Shown: positions 26,357-34,313, counted from the stretch's first letter. The stretch: 64,000 bases of DNA from UBA5336 sp038526245 (GCA_038526245.1 JBCBGZ010000001.1:62001-126000), one strand, 5' to 3'. Numbers and translations are program-made. Notes: generated from the sequence alone by a model not told the origin.

Positions 26357-27054
26357 CAATCGTCCTCGTTTGTCGGAGGGATTGTCGCCCTCGCTTTCTT
26401 GGTTTCAGAGAGTTGAGGGCTCACGCCCGGGAGAGACTGTTCGCCGAAAAGGCTCTGACAAATTTTCCGAGTGGCGTAGCTTACGCAAATGACGGTTGAA
26501 CCATTCGCAATCGCTTTCGCGATCTCGTAGACCGCGAGGACAGGCGGCTCACCGAAGCCTACAGTGTCAATATTCTGGAGAGGCCTTCGCGTGCCCCCTT
26601 GGAAGCTGACCACCCAATAGGTGAGGGGCCCGTCCACGAAGTCACGACTTAGCCAAGGCGTGTCGCGCTCGCCCTTCCAATGGGCTGTCTCGTGGTCGGA
26701 AAGCTCATGGACGGTTCGCTGGCCTACCTTCATATCGCCGGGCAGAATGAACCCCCTTTGTGGGTTGAAATCCGTGCCAGCGAAATCGGCAGGCTCAAAC
26801 CGCAGCGGGTCTTTCCGACCAAGATCGGTGAGTTTGCGGGACACCACGTCGCCACAATAGTCCAATGGTAGGCCATGGTGCGATAGCCACCTCACGAGCC
26901 CGATCTCAAAGATGTTCGCAAGCGAGTAGCGCTGAGCTTTTCCGTGGCCTGGCTCAACTGGGGGCAGTTTCAATATGCCCCGCTTTGACCACGCAGCCAC
27001 CGTGTCGGGTGATACCCCAGTGGCCCCGTAAATCTCATGCATCTGATATCGCAT
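26356..27054 (-). CDS. MerR-like HTH protein upstream of capsid
   Basis: A 232-residue protein. Residues about 1-70 form a MerR-type winged helix: YQMHEIYGATGVSPDTVAAW, SKRGILKLPP, and KAQRYSLANIFEIGLVRWL. The remaining about 160 residues match no effector domain I know; they contain FIVFSF-like beta stretches around TYWVVSFQGGTR. GGAGG precedes the ATG by 4 nt. It is the first gene of the minus-strand structural operon and is divergent from the AlpA-like gene. It is well placed to control the switch between integration/replication and capsid synthesis; that role is inferred. Confidence 0.75.
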   Translation of the reverse strand: MRYQMHEIYGATGVSPDTVAAWSKRGILKLPPVEPGHGKAQRYSLANIFEIGLVRWLSHHGLPLDYCGDVVSRKLTDLGRKDPLRFEPADFAGTDFNPQRGFILPGDMKVGQRTVHELSDHETAHWKGERDTPWLSRDFVDGPLTYWVVSFQGGTRRPLQNIDTVGFGEPPVLAVYEIAKAIANGSTVICVSYATRKICQSLFGEQSLPGVSPQLSETKKARATIPPTNEDD

Positions 27055-27077
27055 GATGCCTCCATTCGTTTGAAGTG

Positions 27078-27135
27078 CTATTAGCGGACATAGAACGATA
27101 AATCAATCGGCTAATGGTTGACGGATAAGCGGACA
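27078..27135. promoter_or_regulatory. Candidate operators between divergent satellite operons
   Basis: CTATTAGCGGACA (27078-27090) and GATAAGCGGACA (27124-27135) share AGCGGACA as a direct repeat. Between them AATCGGCTAATGG is an inverted, imperfect copy (read on the minus strand as CCATTAGCCGATT). The region holds the promoters of the MerR-like and AlpA-like genes, so one of those proteins may bind here. Confidence 0.45.
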
Positions 27136-27173
27136 CGTGTCAGTTAACCCCCGCAGGCCAACTGGAGGCAACC

Positions 27174-27359
27174 GTGTCCATCAAGATCCTGACCTACAAG
27201 CAGCTGAAGGAGCGCATTCCCTACAGCCGCGAATGGCTTCGCCAGCTCGAATCACGTGGCGAGTTTCCCCGGCGCGTCCCGCTAGGACCGAACTCAGTGG
27301 GGTGGCTAGAGAGTGAGATAAATGACTGGTTGCAGGCCAAGGCGGAGGGGCGCTCATGA
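27174..27359 (+). CDS. AlpA-like excisionase/regulator
   Basis: A 61-residue protein with a GTG start and GGAGG 5 nt upstream. It is a single winged HTH: ILTYKQLKERIPYSREWLRQLESRGEFPRRVPLGPNSVGWLESEINDWL has the AlpA/Xis pattern of helix-turn-helix followed by a wing with VGWLESEI. AlpA-type proteins activate integrase genes or assist excision in satellites such as P4. It is the first gene of the plus-strand operon and overlaps the next gene by 4 nt. Confidence 0.85.
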   Translation: MSIKILTYKQLKERIPYSREWLRQLESRGEFPRRVPLGPNSVGWLESEINDWLQAKAEGRS

Positions 27360-27595
27360 AGTACCCACCTGAACACTTCGAGCTGCAAGAAACACTGTGC
27401 CCGGTGATCACTTATCTGGGGCTGTGTCGGTACGATGAGCGTTATCCGCCGTCTGTTGTGCGCAAGCTCGGATATATCCAGGGGCTTCTGTTTTCGGTGG
27501 TGGATGACGACTTGCTCGGTCTTATCGATGCCACGCCGGAACAACGTGTGCGGCATGCTGAGGGCGTCGTCGCCCAGCGTGAGAGGCAGGCCTGA
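27356..27595 (+). CDS. Small protein of unknown function
   Basis: A 79-residue protein whose ATG overlaps the AlpA stop (ATGA). It is mixed alpha/beta, with HFELQETLCPVITYLGL and a charged C-terminal helix (TPEQRVRHAEGVVAQRERQ). No domain is recognised. It is tightly packed between the AlpA-like gene and the RepA-like ATPase gene (2 bp gap), so it probably belongs to the replication and control module. Confidence 0.6.
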   Translation: MKYPPEHFELQETLCPVITYLGLCRYDERYPPSVVRKLGYIQGLLFSVVDDDLLGLIDATPEQRVRHAEGVVAQRERQA

Positions 27596-27597
27596 CC

Positions 27598-28866
27598 ATG
27601 CCGCTTGATGATGCGGGGCGCTCGCATTTGCTCAAGATCCGCGGTCCAGGTGAGACGCCGGCCGAAAAGGGCATGTTTGCAGAGTGGGAATGGATCGAAG
27701 GCAAAAACATCCCTCCACGAGAATGGCTATTTGGTCGGTATCTCCAGCGCGGGATTCTATCGGTCACGGTCGCACCTGGTGGTCTAGGCAAGACTACACT
27801 AGGGGTTGCGGAAACCATCTCTCTGGGGAGCGGCAAGAGGCTCTTTGGCGAATGGCAGGCCGACCCCTACGCTCCGGAACACAAAGGCATGAATGTCGCT
27901 TTGTGGAACCTCGAAGACCCATTTGATGAGCTCGACAGAAAAATCGTCGCCGCCTGCAAACACCATGGTGTCACCATCGATGATCTTGCCCAGGGCACTG
28001 ACAGCCTCCCGCTCTTTGTGAACAGCGGTCTGGATATGCCGTTGCTTTCTGCTGCCCAAGACCTCAAGGGCTTCATCAACGAAAACGTGTTTCGGCAGAT
28101 GGAAGACGCGATCAGATCATTGAGCATCGATGTAGTGATTATCGACCCGTTCGTGTCGAGCCACGACCTTTCAGAAAACGATAACGTGCAGATCGACCGG
28201 CTCGCGAAACGATGGGCCAAGCTCGCCTACACATGCAATTGCGCCGTGTCGTTAGTCCACCACACCCGCAAGGGCCAAGATGGCCAAATGACCGAAGAGT
28301 CATCCCGTGGCGCCAAGGCGCTCACCGATGCCGCCCGCGTCGTTCGCGTGCTCCAGCCAATGAGTGAGCACGAAGGTCAGGAAGCGGGATTGGATGAAGG
28401 GCAACATCGTCGCTTCTTTCGGATCCTAGGGGCCAAACAGAACCTTTCGGCACCCGGAAAGGATCAAGTCTGGCGGCAGATCGTCAGCGTTCCACTTGGC
28501 AATGGAGACGAGGTCGGCGTGGCCGAGGCGTGGGCTTGGCCAGACACTCTTCAAGGCGTCGAGGCTGATGATCTGCGAGCGATCCAATTGGCAGCTAAAG
28601 GGCGATGCTTCGGCGAGAGCTCCCAAGCCGCTGATTGGCTGGGATGCTTGGTCGCTGACACCCTCTCACTGGACCGTAAAACACACCGAAGGCGTATCGC
28701 CAAAATGATTGACTACTGGTGCACAGTCGGGGCTTTCGAGCGCTTCTCGGAATATGACAAAAGGGCAGGGCGCGACCGTCCTATGCTCAGGGTGGGAATG
28801 ATCAATCCTCCTTCCACCACACCGAAAAATTGGGGTGTGGAGACGTGTGGAGGTGAGGATGTCTAG
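27598..28866 (+). CDS. RepA-like replicative ATPase/helicase
   Basis: A 422-residue RecA-fold ATPase. Walker A is VAPGGLGKTT (about residues 58-67). A conserved MNVALWNLEDPFDELDRKI follows near residue 100, Walker B is IDVVIIDPFVS, and CAVSLVHHTRKGQ is the RepA/KaiC-type sensor block. The C-terminal part has a winged-helix-like segment (SLDRKTHRRRIAKMIDYW). Such proteins unwind plasmid or phage DNA at iteron origins. The gene is immediately followed by a cluster of GGTGTGG-like repeats that may be its origin. Confidence 0.85.
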   Translation: MPLDDAGRSHLLKIRGPGETPAEKGMFAEWEWIEGKNIPPREWLFGRYLQRGILSVTVAPGGLGKTTLGVAETISLGSGKRLFGEWQADPYAPEHKGMNVALWNLEDPFDELDRKIVAACKHHGVTIDDLAQGTDSLPLFVNSGLDMPLLSAAQDLKGFINENVFRQMEDAIRSLSIDVVIIDPFVSSHDLSENDNVQIDRLAKRWAKLAYTCNCAVSLVHHTRKGQDGQMTEESSRGAKALTDAARVVRVLQPMSEHEGQEAGLDEGQHRRFFRILGAKQNLSAPGKDQVWRQIVSVPLGNGDEVGVAEAWAWPDTLQGVEADDLRAIQLAAKGRCFGESSQAADWLGCLVADTLSLDRKTHRRRIAKMIDYWCTVGAFERFSEYDKRAGRDRPMLRVGMINPPSTTPKNWGVETCGGEDV

Positions 28867-29023
28867 GCGCCCACCTGTCCACCACCACACCACCCCCTCT
28901 TTAGAGGGGTGTGTGATGTGGGGTGGGGATGACATCCGGTTGCTGGTTCGAATGTGGTGTGGAAGCGAGAGGCGTTTTGAGAGCCCTTCGCATTTCGTGA
29001 AATGCACCTCTTGTTTCCACACG
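28817..29023. repeat. Iteron-like GGTGTGG repeats; candidate origin or packaging site
   Basis: GGTGTGG occurs on the plus strand at 28834 and 28956 and on the minus strand at 28817 and 28885. The variant CGTGTGG occurs at 28844 (plus) and 29017 (minus), and GGTGTGT at 28908. A hairpin, CCCCTC-TTTA-GAGGGG, lies near 28893-28909. The cluster runs from the 3' end of the RepA-like gene to just before the small terminase gene and includes the 177-bp intergenic region. It could be the replication origin or the terminase recognition site. Confidence 0.5.
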
Positions 29024-29043
29024 AAAAAATAGGAGCAGGTGAT

Positions 29044-29496
29044 ATGGCAACACCAGATCAGCCAGATAAACAGCAATCGAAACAAGAGCTTGTCGATAGC
29101 ATCATCTCCGGCGGGGGCGGAGAGGGTGCAGGTCGCTTGAAGTACAGAAGGCGCAAGCCAGGCGCGTTCTCTGACCCGATGCGCTTCTCCCAGCTCGATC
29201 GGCGCACGCGGGAATTCAAGGCTATGGAGCAAGTCGCTGGAATGCTGGTCGATCACTTCCATGGAGAGCCCAGCTTTCCCCAGCAGCTGCTGATTCAGTC
29301 CACGTGCCGCATATGGCTCCAGCTGGAGCTGCTACATGGGCGTTTGATGGAGACGCCCGGTGATCGCAACATCGAACATTTGAACAGCCTCACTCGTACG
29401 CTACGGGCCAATCTCGAAAGCCTTGGGCTCCAACCCCCGGCAACGCCCACAGCATCGCTTGCCGACTACCTCGCGACTGTGGAGGCGCAGGCATGA
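29044..29496 (+). CDS. Probable phage terminase small subunit
   Basis: A 150-residue protein with AGGAG before the ATG at 29044. The N-terminus is polar with a Gly-rich segment and a basic patch (RLKYRRRKPGAF). The middle is helical (QQLLIQSTCRIWLQLELLHGRL), and the C-terminus SLTRTLRANLESLGLQPP resembles the end of P27-type small terminases. It overlaps the large terminase by 4 nt, the standard place for the DNA-recognition subunit. The assignment relies mainly on context. Confidence 0.65.
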   Translation: MATPDQPDKQQSKQELVDSIISGGGGEGAGRLKYRRRKPGAFSDPMRFSQLDRRTREFKAMEQVAGMLVDHFHGEPSFPQQLLIQSTCRIWLQLELLHGRLMETPGDRNIEHLNSLTRTLRANLESLGLQPPATPTASLADYLATVEAQA

Positions 29497-30887
29497 ACAT
29501 CATCCAGGCCATGGAGGATCCAAACCTCTTTGGCTCGTTCTTTCGCGGTCCGAGCTGGCGCCCGTGGCGTGCTGTTCTCAAGGCGCTGTTCGCTCTTGAG
29601 CCAGAGCCCGATGATCTCGCCGCGTTTGAGCGCGTGGCCGGTGGCCGGGGCTGGCCGGTCCAGGTGCCGCGTGAAGCGTACTTCGTGTGCGGCCGGCGCG
29701 GGGGTAAGTCCTACATCGTCGCGCTCATTGCCACCTACCTCGCATGCTTCCACAGCTACCGCGAATATCTCAAGCCTGGTGAGCGCGGAACGGTGATGAT
29801 CCTCGCTGCTGACCGTGCCCAGGCGCGCACTCTGATGGGCTACATTCGAGGGTTCTTTGCCGAGTTGCCATTGCTGGCCCAGATGGTGAAAAGCGAGCGG
29901 GCTGAAGCCGTGGATCTGATCAACGGCGTGTCGATCGAGATCACCACGGCGAGCTTCCGGGGCGTGCGTGGCTACACGGTCGTAGCGGCGATTGCCGATG
30001 AGGTCGCCTTCTGGCGCGGAGAGAACAGCCTCAACCCGGATCATGAAATCTTCAAGGCTCTGCGTCCGGCCATGCTCACCATTCCCAACGCCATGTTGCT
30101 GGCCCTTTCCTCGCCGTATCGGCGCGGCGGCGTGCTTTGGGAGGCCTACAGGGACTACTATGGTCAGGCGGACCCGAACCGACTGGTGATCCAGGCGCCA
30201 AGCCAGGTCATGAATCCTACGCTGCCAGCAGATTACATTGCCGATGAATATGCCAAAGACCCCATCAGCGCGGCGGCTGAATACGGTGCCGAGTTCCGAA
30301 GCGATGTGAGTGCCTTCCTTGATCCTGACTGGATCGATGCGGCGGCGATCGGCGAGAACCGGGACATGGCACCGCGTGACGGCATTGAGTATGCCGCCTT
30401 CATCGATGCCAGTGGCGGCAAGGGCGACAGCTACACGCTGGGAATTGCGCACATGGAAGATGGTGAGCGAGTGTTGGACGTGATCCGGGGCAGGGCGCCG
30501 CCTTTCCAGCCCAAGGAGGTGACGCGCCAGTTTGCCGAGATCGCCAAACGCTACGGCGTTTCTTACGTCAGTGGCGACAAGTACGGGGCCGAATGGGTCG
30601 CTCAGGAATGGCGAGATAACGGGTTGGGCTATGAGCCCTCAGAGATCCCGCGCAGCCAGATTTACTTGGAGACGGAGGGGGCTTTCGCGGCGGGCGAGGT
30701 TGTGCTGCCGAACCATCCGCGGCTCGTTGGCGAGCTGCGAGCCCTTGAGCGAAAGCCCAGGTCCGGCGGGCGTGATGTGGTAGACCACCCGCCGAACGGC
30801 CATGATGACTATGCCAACGCGGCTTGCGGCGCGCTCTGGATGGTTCGGAAGGAATTTCAGCTTACTCCTTCGATTCGGGAGCTATAG
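29493..30887 (+). CDS. Phage terminase large subunit
   Basis: A 464-residue packaging motor. Walker A is CGRRGGKS (about residues 69-76), Walker B with catalytic Glu is VAAIADEVAFW, and the coupling motif is ALSSPYRRGG. The C-terminal RNase H-like nuclease has acidic residues in FIDASGGKGDSY, SGDKYGAEWV and HDDYANAACG. All motor and nuclease motifs are intact, so it should be functional. It overlaps the small subunit gene. Its last 26 bp overlap the convergent membrane-protein gene. Confidence 0.93.
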   Translation: MNIIQAMEDPNLFGSFFRGPSWRPWRAVLKALFALEPEPDDLAAFERVAGGRGWPVQVPREAYFVCGRRGGKSYIVALIATYLACFHSYREYLKPGERGTVMILAADRAQARTLMGYIRGFFAELPLLAQMVKSERAEAVDLINGVSIEITTASFRGVRGYTVVAAIADEVAFWRGENSLNPDHEIFKALRPAMLTIPNAMLLALSSPYRRGGVLWEAYRDYYGQADPNRLVIQAPSQVMNPTLPADYIADEYAKDPISAAAEYGAEFRSDVSAFLDPDWIDAAAIGENRDMAPRDGIEYAAFIDASGGKGDSYTLGIAHMEDGERVLDVIRGRAPPFQPKEVTRQFAEIAKRYGVSYVSGDKYGAEWVAQEWRDNGLGYEPSEIPRSQIYLETEGAFAAGEVVLPNHPRLVGELRALERKPRSGGRDVVDHPPNGHDDYANAACGALWMVRKEFQLTPSIREL

Positions 30888-31212
30888 CCCTAGGCTTGCT
30901 TAGTCGGAATAGAATATCCGGCAGTATGTAGAGAAGTCCAGCGATTGGTATCGTGATAATCCACTGAAGGAGGCTAACTAAAATTCTTATCTCGTTTGTT
31001 TTTTGGTCTGTGCCTGTATTGGGGGGTGAAATTTCTATAAAATAAATTATCGCGATGGCTGCGGATATAGACCATAGTATAAATCTTAAACTATAACGAC
31101 CAATACCGCCGCTCTCTCGCATCGCACCGAGAGAAATGGCCCATATTGTCGCGCTAAAGGCATAAATGGCCGAAAGTGTAGGCCACCAATATGTGTAGCT
31201 AAAATCGTCCAC
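30862..31212 (-). CDS. Small membrane protein, satellite accessory gene
   Basis: A 116-residue protein from a GTG start that shares one base with the TAG of the upstream 64-residue gene. There are three TM segments, at about residues 9-30, 42-60 and 77-97, with a polar loop (PPNTGTDQKTNEIR) and a basic tail. It is clearly AT-richer than the terminase gene it overlaps. No family is recognised. Genes in this slot behind a satellite integrase often affect phage infection or superinfection; here that is inference from position. Confidence 0.6.
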   Translation of the reverse strand: MDDFSYTYWWPTLSAIYAFSATIWAISLGAMRESGGIGRYSLRFILWSISAAIAIIYFIEISPPNTGTDQKTNEIRILVSLLQWIITIPIAGLLYILPDILFRLSKPRAIAPESKE

Positions 31213-31406
31213 TATTTATTCAAACAAGAAATCTGGGCGACATTATGTTCTCCTTCTATGATGCTAGCTCTTAAGTTCTCGAGTGTGCCGAAAGCGGCAT
31301 ATCGGGAAAGAGCCAGGGTTTCATCTTGGGAAAGCTTCAGCAGATAAAACCCGTCGATGAAGGTGATTTCGATGGGCTTGCGAACCAGTTTAGGAAGTGC
31401 GTTCAT
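31212..31406 (-). CDS. Small unknown protein downstream of integrase
   Basis: A 64-residue protein (begins MNALPKLVRKPIEITFIDGF) with short beta strands followed by a helix (ETLALSRYAAFGTLENLR). It starts 4 bp after the integrase stop and is coupled to the membrane-protein gene by a TAGTG overlap, so all three are probably one transcript. I do not recognise it. Confidence 0.5.
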   Translation of the reverse strand: MNALPKLVRKPIEITFIDGFYLLKLSQDETLALSRYAAFGTLENLRASIIEGEHNVAQISCLNK

Positions 31407-31410
31407 TATC

Positions 31411-32592
31411 TCAGCCTTTCAGTTGAATGACATTAGAGGGTGAGGCTTGACCGGTGACGGCTGCCTCGATTTCCGCTGCCCATGCTTCGAGGGCGCGGCG
31501 TTTCTCAGTGTCGTAGGAGTGCAGCTCGTAAATCTGTGTCACGCCGGATTCCCTGTGTCCGAGAATCTTCGAGATAGTCAGGCGCGGGAAGCCCAGGCGG
31601 GCGATGTGTGTGCCGGCCGTGCGGCGAAGATCATGCAATCGCCAGTCAAAAATCTCACAAGCCCTATCCAGCTGCGCCTTCAACTTCGAAAATCCGGAAA
31701 CCTCCCGGCGTCCGTCGTGGGTGAAGACAAGATCGCTGTCGTTGATCACGGGAAGGTTGGCCAGAATGTCCAAAGCCATCGGGGGTAGGGGTACTGTGTG
31801 GGCGCGGCTGCCCTTCATGTTGTCAGCTGGGATCGTCCACACCCCGTCCGTGATCTGCGAACGGCGCATAGATGCGACGGAGCCGCGCCGTTGGCCGGTG
31901 ACAGCGAGAATTCGCACGAAGGCAGATGCAACCGGCGAAAGCGTCTCGCAGGCCTCCCATAGCTGCGCCAATTCGGCCATGGAGAGAAACCGATCGCGCT
32001 GGTTTTCTTTGGCCGGGGCTTCGATGCCAGCGCAGGGCGAGACTTCCAGCAGGCCGCGCTTGACGCTCCAGTTGAAGAATTTCCGCACGGACGCCAACAT
32101 TCTGTTGGCTGTGGTCGCCTTGCCTTCATCGGCGATGTCATCCAGCAAGGCCTGAATTTCTCCGCGCCTGATCGTGTCGAGAGTGCGCGCCTTGAACCGA
32201 TCGAGGAAGCGTCCCCACAGCAGGCCTTTCACGCTGCGGACGCTGGACGGTTTCAGCTTTGACAGGTGCCTGGCCTCGAATTCCTCAAGGGCAGTTTCTA
32301 GCCGTGTTGTGGACGCGGCCTTTGCGGCGCGCGGATCGTGGCCAGCGTCCGCCGCCTGTAGGGCCTGGCGAGCGGCTTCGCGTGCCTCGGCGAGTGAGAG
32401 CCTAGGATATGTGCCCAGAGTGACGCGAGTACGGCGCCCGTGAAGCCGGGTCATCACAAAGAAGGACTTGCGCCCTTTCGCCGTGATCCTCACCCCGAAG
32501 CCGGGCAGGGCGGCGTCCCATATTTCGATGCGCTCGGTGTCGAGCTTGTGATCTTTGGCAAGCAGCTTGTCGGTAATCCGTTTGGTAGACAT
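31411..32592 (-). CDS. Tyrosine-type integrase of the satellite
   Basis: A 393-residue phage/satellite integrase. The N-terminus has the DUF4102-type arm-binding region (RITDKLLAKDHKL, AALPGFGVRITAKGRKSF, RTRVTLGTYPRLSLAEARE). A core-binding SAM-like domain follows, then the catalytic domain with Arg in TGQRRGSVASM, HDLRR (H-x-x-R), the His in LGHRESG, and Tyr in TQIYELHSY. I start at ATG 32592; the frame to 32712 runs towards attR with no support. It lies 150 bp inside attR and probably catalysed insertion into tRNA-Lys. Confidence 0.95.
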   Translation of the reverse strand: MSTKRITDKLLAKDHKLDTERIEIWDAALPGFGVRITAKGRKSFFVMTRLHGRRTRVTLGTYPRLSLAEAREAARQALQAADAGHDPRAAKAASTTRLETALEEFEARHLSKLKPSSVRSVKGLLWGRFLDRFKARTLDTIRRGEIQALLDDIADEGKATTANRMLASVRKFFNWSVKRGLLEVSPCAGIEAPAKENQRDRFLSMAELAQLWEACETLSPVASAFVRILAVTGQRRGSVASMRRSQITDGVWTIPADNMKGSRAHTVPLPPMALDILANLPVINDSDLVFTHDGRREVSGFSKLKAQLDRACEIFDWRLHDLRRTAGTHIARLGFPRLTISKILGHRESGVTQIYELHSYDTEKRRALEAWAAEIEAAVTGQASPSNVIQLKG

Positions 32593-32744
32593 GGTTTCCG
32601 CTTTCGGGTTCCCACCGGGTGCCAAAGTGCTATGGCTTCCAGTGTGCCCTAGTTGCACCCTATAGGCGAGCGAGGGTGAAATAATTGAATGAAACCAGAG
32701 CGATACTTGCAACGTGTCGCCATGTGTTGGCCTAGTGCCTTGAA

Positions 32745-32792
32745 ACTTTTAATCAGCGGGTCACAGGTTCGAATCCTGTACGGCACACCAAT
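32745..32792 (+). repeat. attR: right 48-bp direct repeat
   Basis: An exact copy of 22842-22889, the tRNA-Lys 3' segment from the anticodon loop through CCA plus two bases. It lacks the 5' half of a tRNA, so it is not a gene. It marks the right end of the element, next to the integrase. Confidence 0.92.
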
Positions 32793-32859
32793 TTATCCCC
32801 CTACCAACACGAGCAGTTTCGCCCTTATTTCGGCGCAGCTCTTTTGGCGTTCCACGGGG

Positions 32860-33999
32860 TTAAGCCCAGACTTCCAGATGGTTTTCCCGCACGACCCGGC
32901 GCGTTGTGCGCGCCTCCAGCATTGCAGCCAAGCCCGTCTCGCTGAAGAGGGACTGCATCTGCGCTTTATGAGCCGGTTCAAGCGCGTCGAACGCATCTTG
33001 CATCCGCTGGAGCAGGAAGAAGCGATAGGGCATCACAGCCGTAGTGATTTCATGCCCGCGCCAATCGAATGTGGCCATGCCGATGGCGCGTTGCTTGGGA
33101 TCATGGGCCGATGACGGATCTGGATGCCGGGCAAGCCAGTCATTGGCAAACGCGATGTGAGCCAAAAGCTCCGGCAGATACTCTTCGGCCACATAGCCCA
33201 TCAGCGCTTTCAGTGTTTCGGGGAGCGCATCAGCATCCATCAGATCCGGGCCGGCCGTTTCGACGGTCTCGTCCACGAACATCTCGGCAGAGTTCATGCG
33301 CTCGGTCCAGCGGAAGACCCGCGGCGCCATGGTTTGCATCAGCTGGAGCGGTTTGGGGTCACGCCCCAAATGGGCATACAGCGGATTGAAGAGTCCGTAG
33401 TCGCCCAGCGTAGGGTAGCCGCCGAGCAGGAATGGCCGCGCGGTCAAATGCGTGTTCAGCAGCGAGAGAAATTGGGCATAGCTCTCTTCAATCGTGCCAA
33501 AGACATCTGGGGTGACGCCGAAGAAAGCTGCGGCCTTTCGCATGCGCTGGCTCGGCTTTTCAAACATCGCCGCGCGCTCTTCAGGTGACAGGCCATCGGG
33601 CAGAGTGTCCTCGAACGTGGCTCTGATGAAACTGAGGTTCACATCATCAAAGTTCCAGCGGTAGTGCATGGCTGGCCGCAGAAGCCCTTCGCCCCCAAAG
33701 AGTTCGAACAGATGCGAAATGACGATGAGACGCGGATCGCCGGGGTAAATGGAGCGCTTGGACAATCCCGCAGCGTCGAAATGGTCCAGAATGACGGACC
33801 CGTCCTGAAGAAACGTACCATCCGGTGTTTCAACCACGGGGATAATCCAGCGGTTCACGGCGTTCTTGACGATCGTTGCAAACCGTTGACCGCCAGCCTT
33901 GTGTTCAATGAATGGCACCGCGTTGTGGCGCATATAGGCGCGTACTTTACCGGTGTAGAGAGACGCTGCCATGCCGTAGAGGATGTAGGGTTTTGTCAT
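32860..33999 (-). CDS. Glutathione S-transferase-like protein
   Basis: A 379-residue protein. The N-terminal thioredoxin-like GST domain reads KPYILYGMAASLYTGKVRAY, with RWIIPVVETPDGTFLQDGSVILDHF holding the cis-Pro and the glutathione-binding D-G-S. The C-terminal GST helical domain includes FLLGGYPTLGDYGLFNPLYAHLG. A further C-terminal region of about 100 residues makes it longer than ordinary GSTs (about 210). I choose ATG 33999; the extension to 34125 is not GST-like. Substrate unknown. It is the first host gene to the right of attR. Confidence 0.8.
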   Translation of the reverse strand: MTKPYILYGMAASLYTGKVRAYMRHNAVPFIEHKAGGQRFATIVKNAVNRWIIPVVETPDGTFLQDGSVILDHFDAAGLSKRSIYPGDPRLIVISHLFELFGGEGLLRPAMHYRWNFDDVNLSFIRATFEDTLPDGLSPEERAAMFEKPSQRMRKAAAFFGVTPDVFGTIEESYAQFLSLLNTHLTARPFLLGGYPTLGDYGLFNPLYAHLGRDPKPLQLMQTMAPRVFRWTERMNSAEMFVDETVETAGPDLMDADALPETLKALMGYVAEEYLPELLAHIAFANDWLARHPDPSSAHDPKQRAIGMATFDWRGHEITTAVMPYRFFLLQRMQDAFDALEPAHKAQMQSLFSETGLAAMLEARTTRRVVRENHLEVWA

Positions 34000-34111
34000 C
34001 GAAACGGTTACCTTGTTGAGCCGCCGCGATGCCACCTCAACTGTTCTGGAATGTAAATGGTCTTGGCGCCGCGCGTCCAAACCGAGCCTGTTTTGTGGCT
34101 GAAACGAAAAG

Positions 34112-34137
34112 ACCGCCAGCCTCATAGGCGTGGCGGT
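34112..34137 (-). terminator. Strong hairpin upstream of the GST-like gene
   Basis: ACCGCCA/TGGCGGT with an inner GCCT/AGGC stem makes a long hairpin. On the minus strand it is followed by CTTTTCGTTTC. It would stop leftward transcription before the GST-like gene. The rest of 34000-34313 shows no gene. Confidence 0.5.
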
Positions 34138-34313
34138 AAGTCGAACAGATCTAAGGGGTTAGAACGATCTGTGACAGCGATGTAATATTCCGGTTTGGAT
34201 CGTCCACCCGTTAAGCATGTAAGAAGCTAAAAAAATACACCTTATGAGGGTGATGCTTTGGGAATGGTATCAGACTATCCGACCGGGGTGCCCCATGTGC
34301 CAGCCTCAAGGCC

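Larger units (their letters stand above)
22842..32792. mobile_element. Integrated phage-satellite-like element in tRNA-Lys, about 9.95 kb
   Basis: The element is bounded by a perfect 48-bp direct repeat, the left copy being the 3' part of tRNA-Lys(TTT). Gene content from left to right: RHH regulator, membrane protein, broken exported protein, VRR-NUC nuclease, decoration-like protein, HK97 major capsid and MerR-like regulator (minus-strand structural block); then AlpA-like protein, small unknown, RepA-like ATPase, small and large terminase (plus-strand block); then two small unknowns and an integrase (minus). No portal, head protease, connector, tail or lysis gene was recognised. The size and gene set fit a capsid-encoding phage satellite (cf-PICI-like) better than a prophage. 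A heavily deleted prophage is the main alternative. Confidence 0.8.

Noticed and set aside
32745..32787. A second tRNA-Lys gene
   Set aside because: Only the 3' portion is present, without acceptor 5' strand or D arm; it is the attR copy.
22842..32792. A complete temperate prophage or gene transfer agent
   Set aside because: No portal, tail, baseplate or lysis genes; the presence of an integrase, att repeats and an AlpA-like gene argues against a gene transfer agent.
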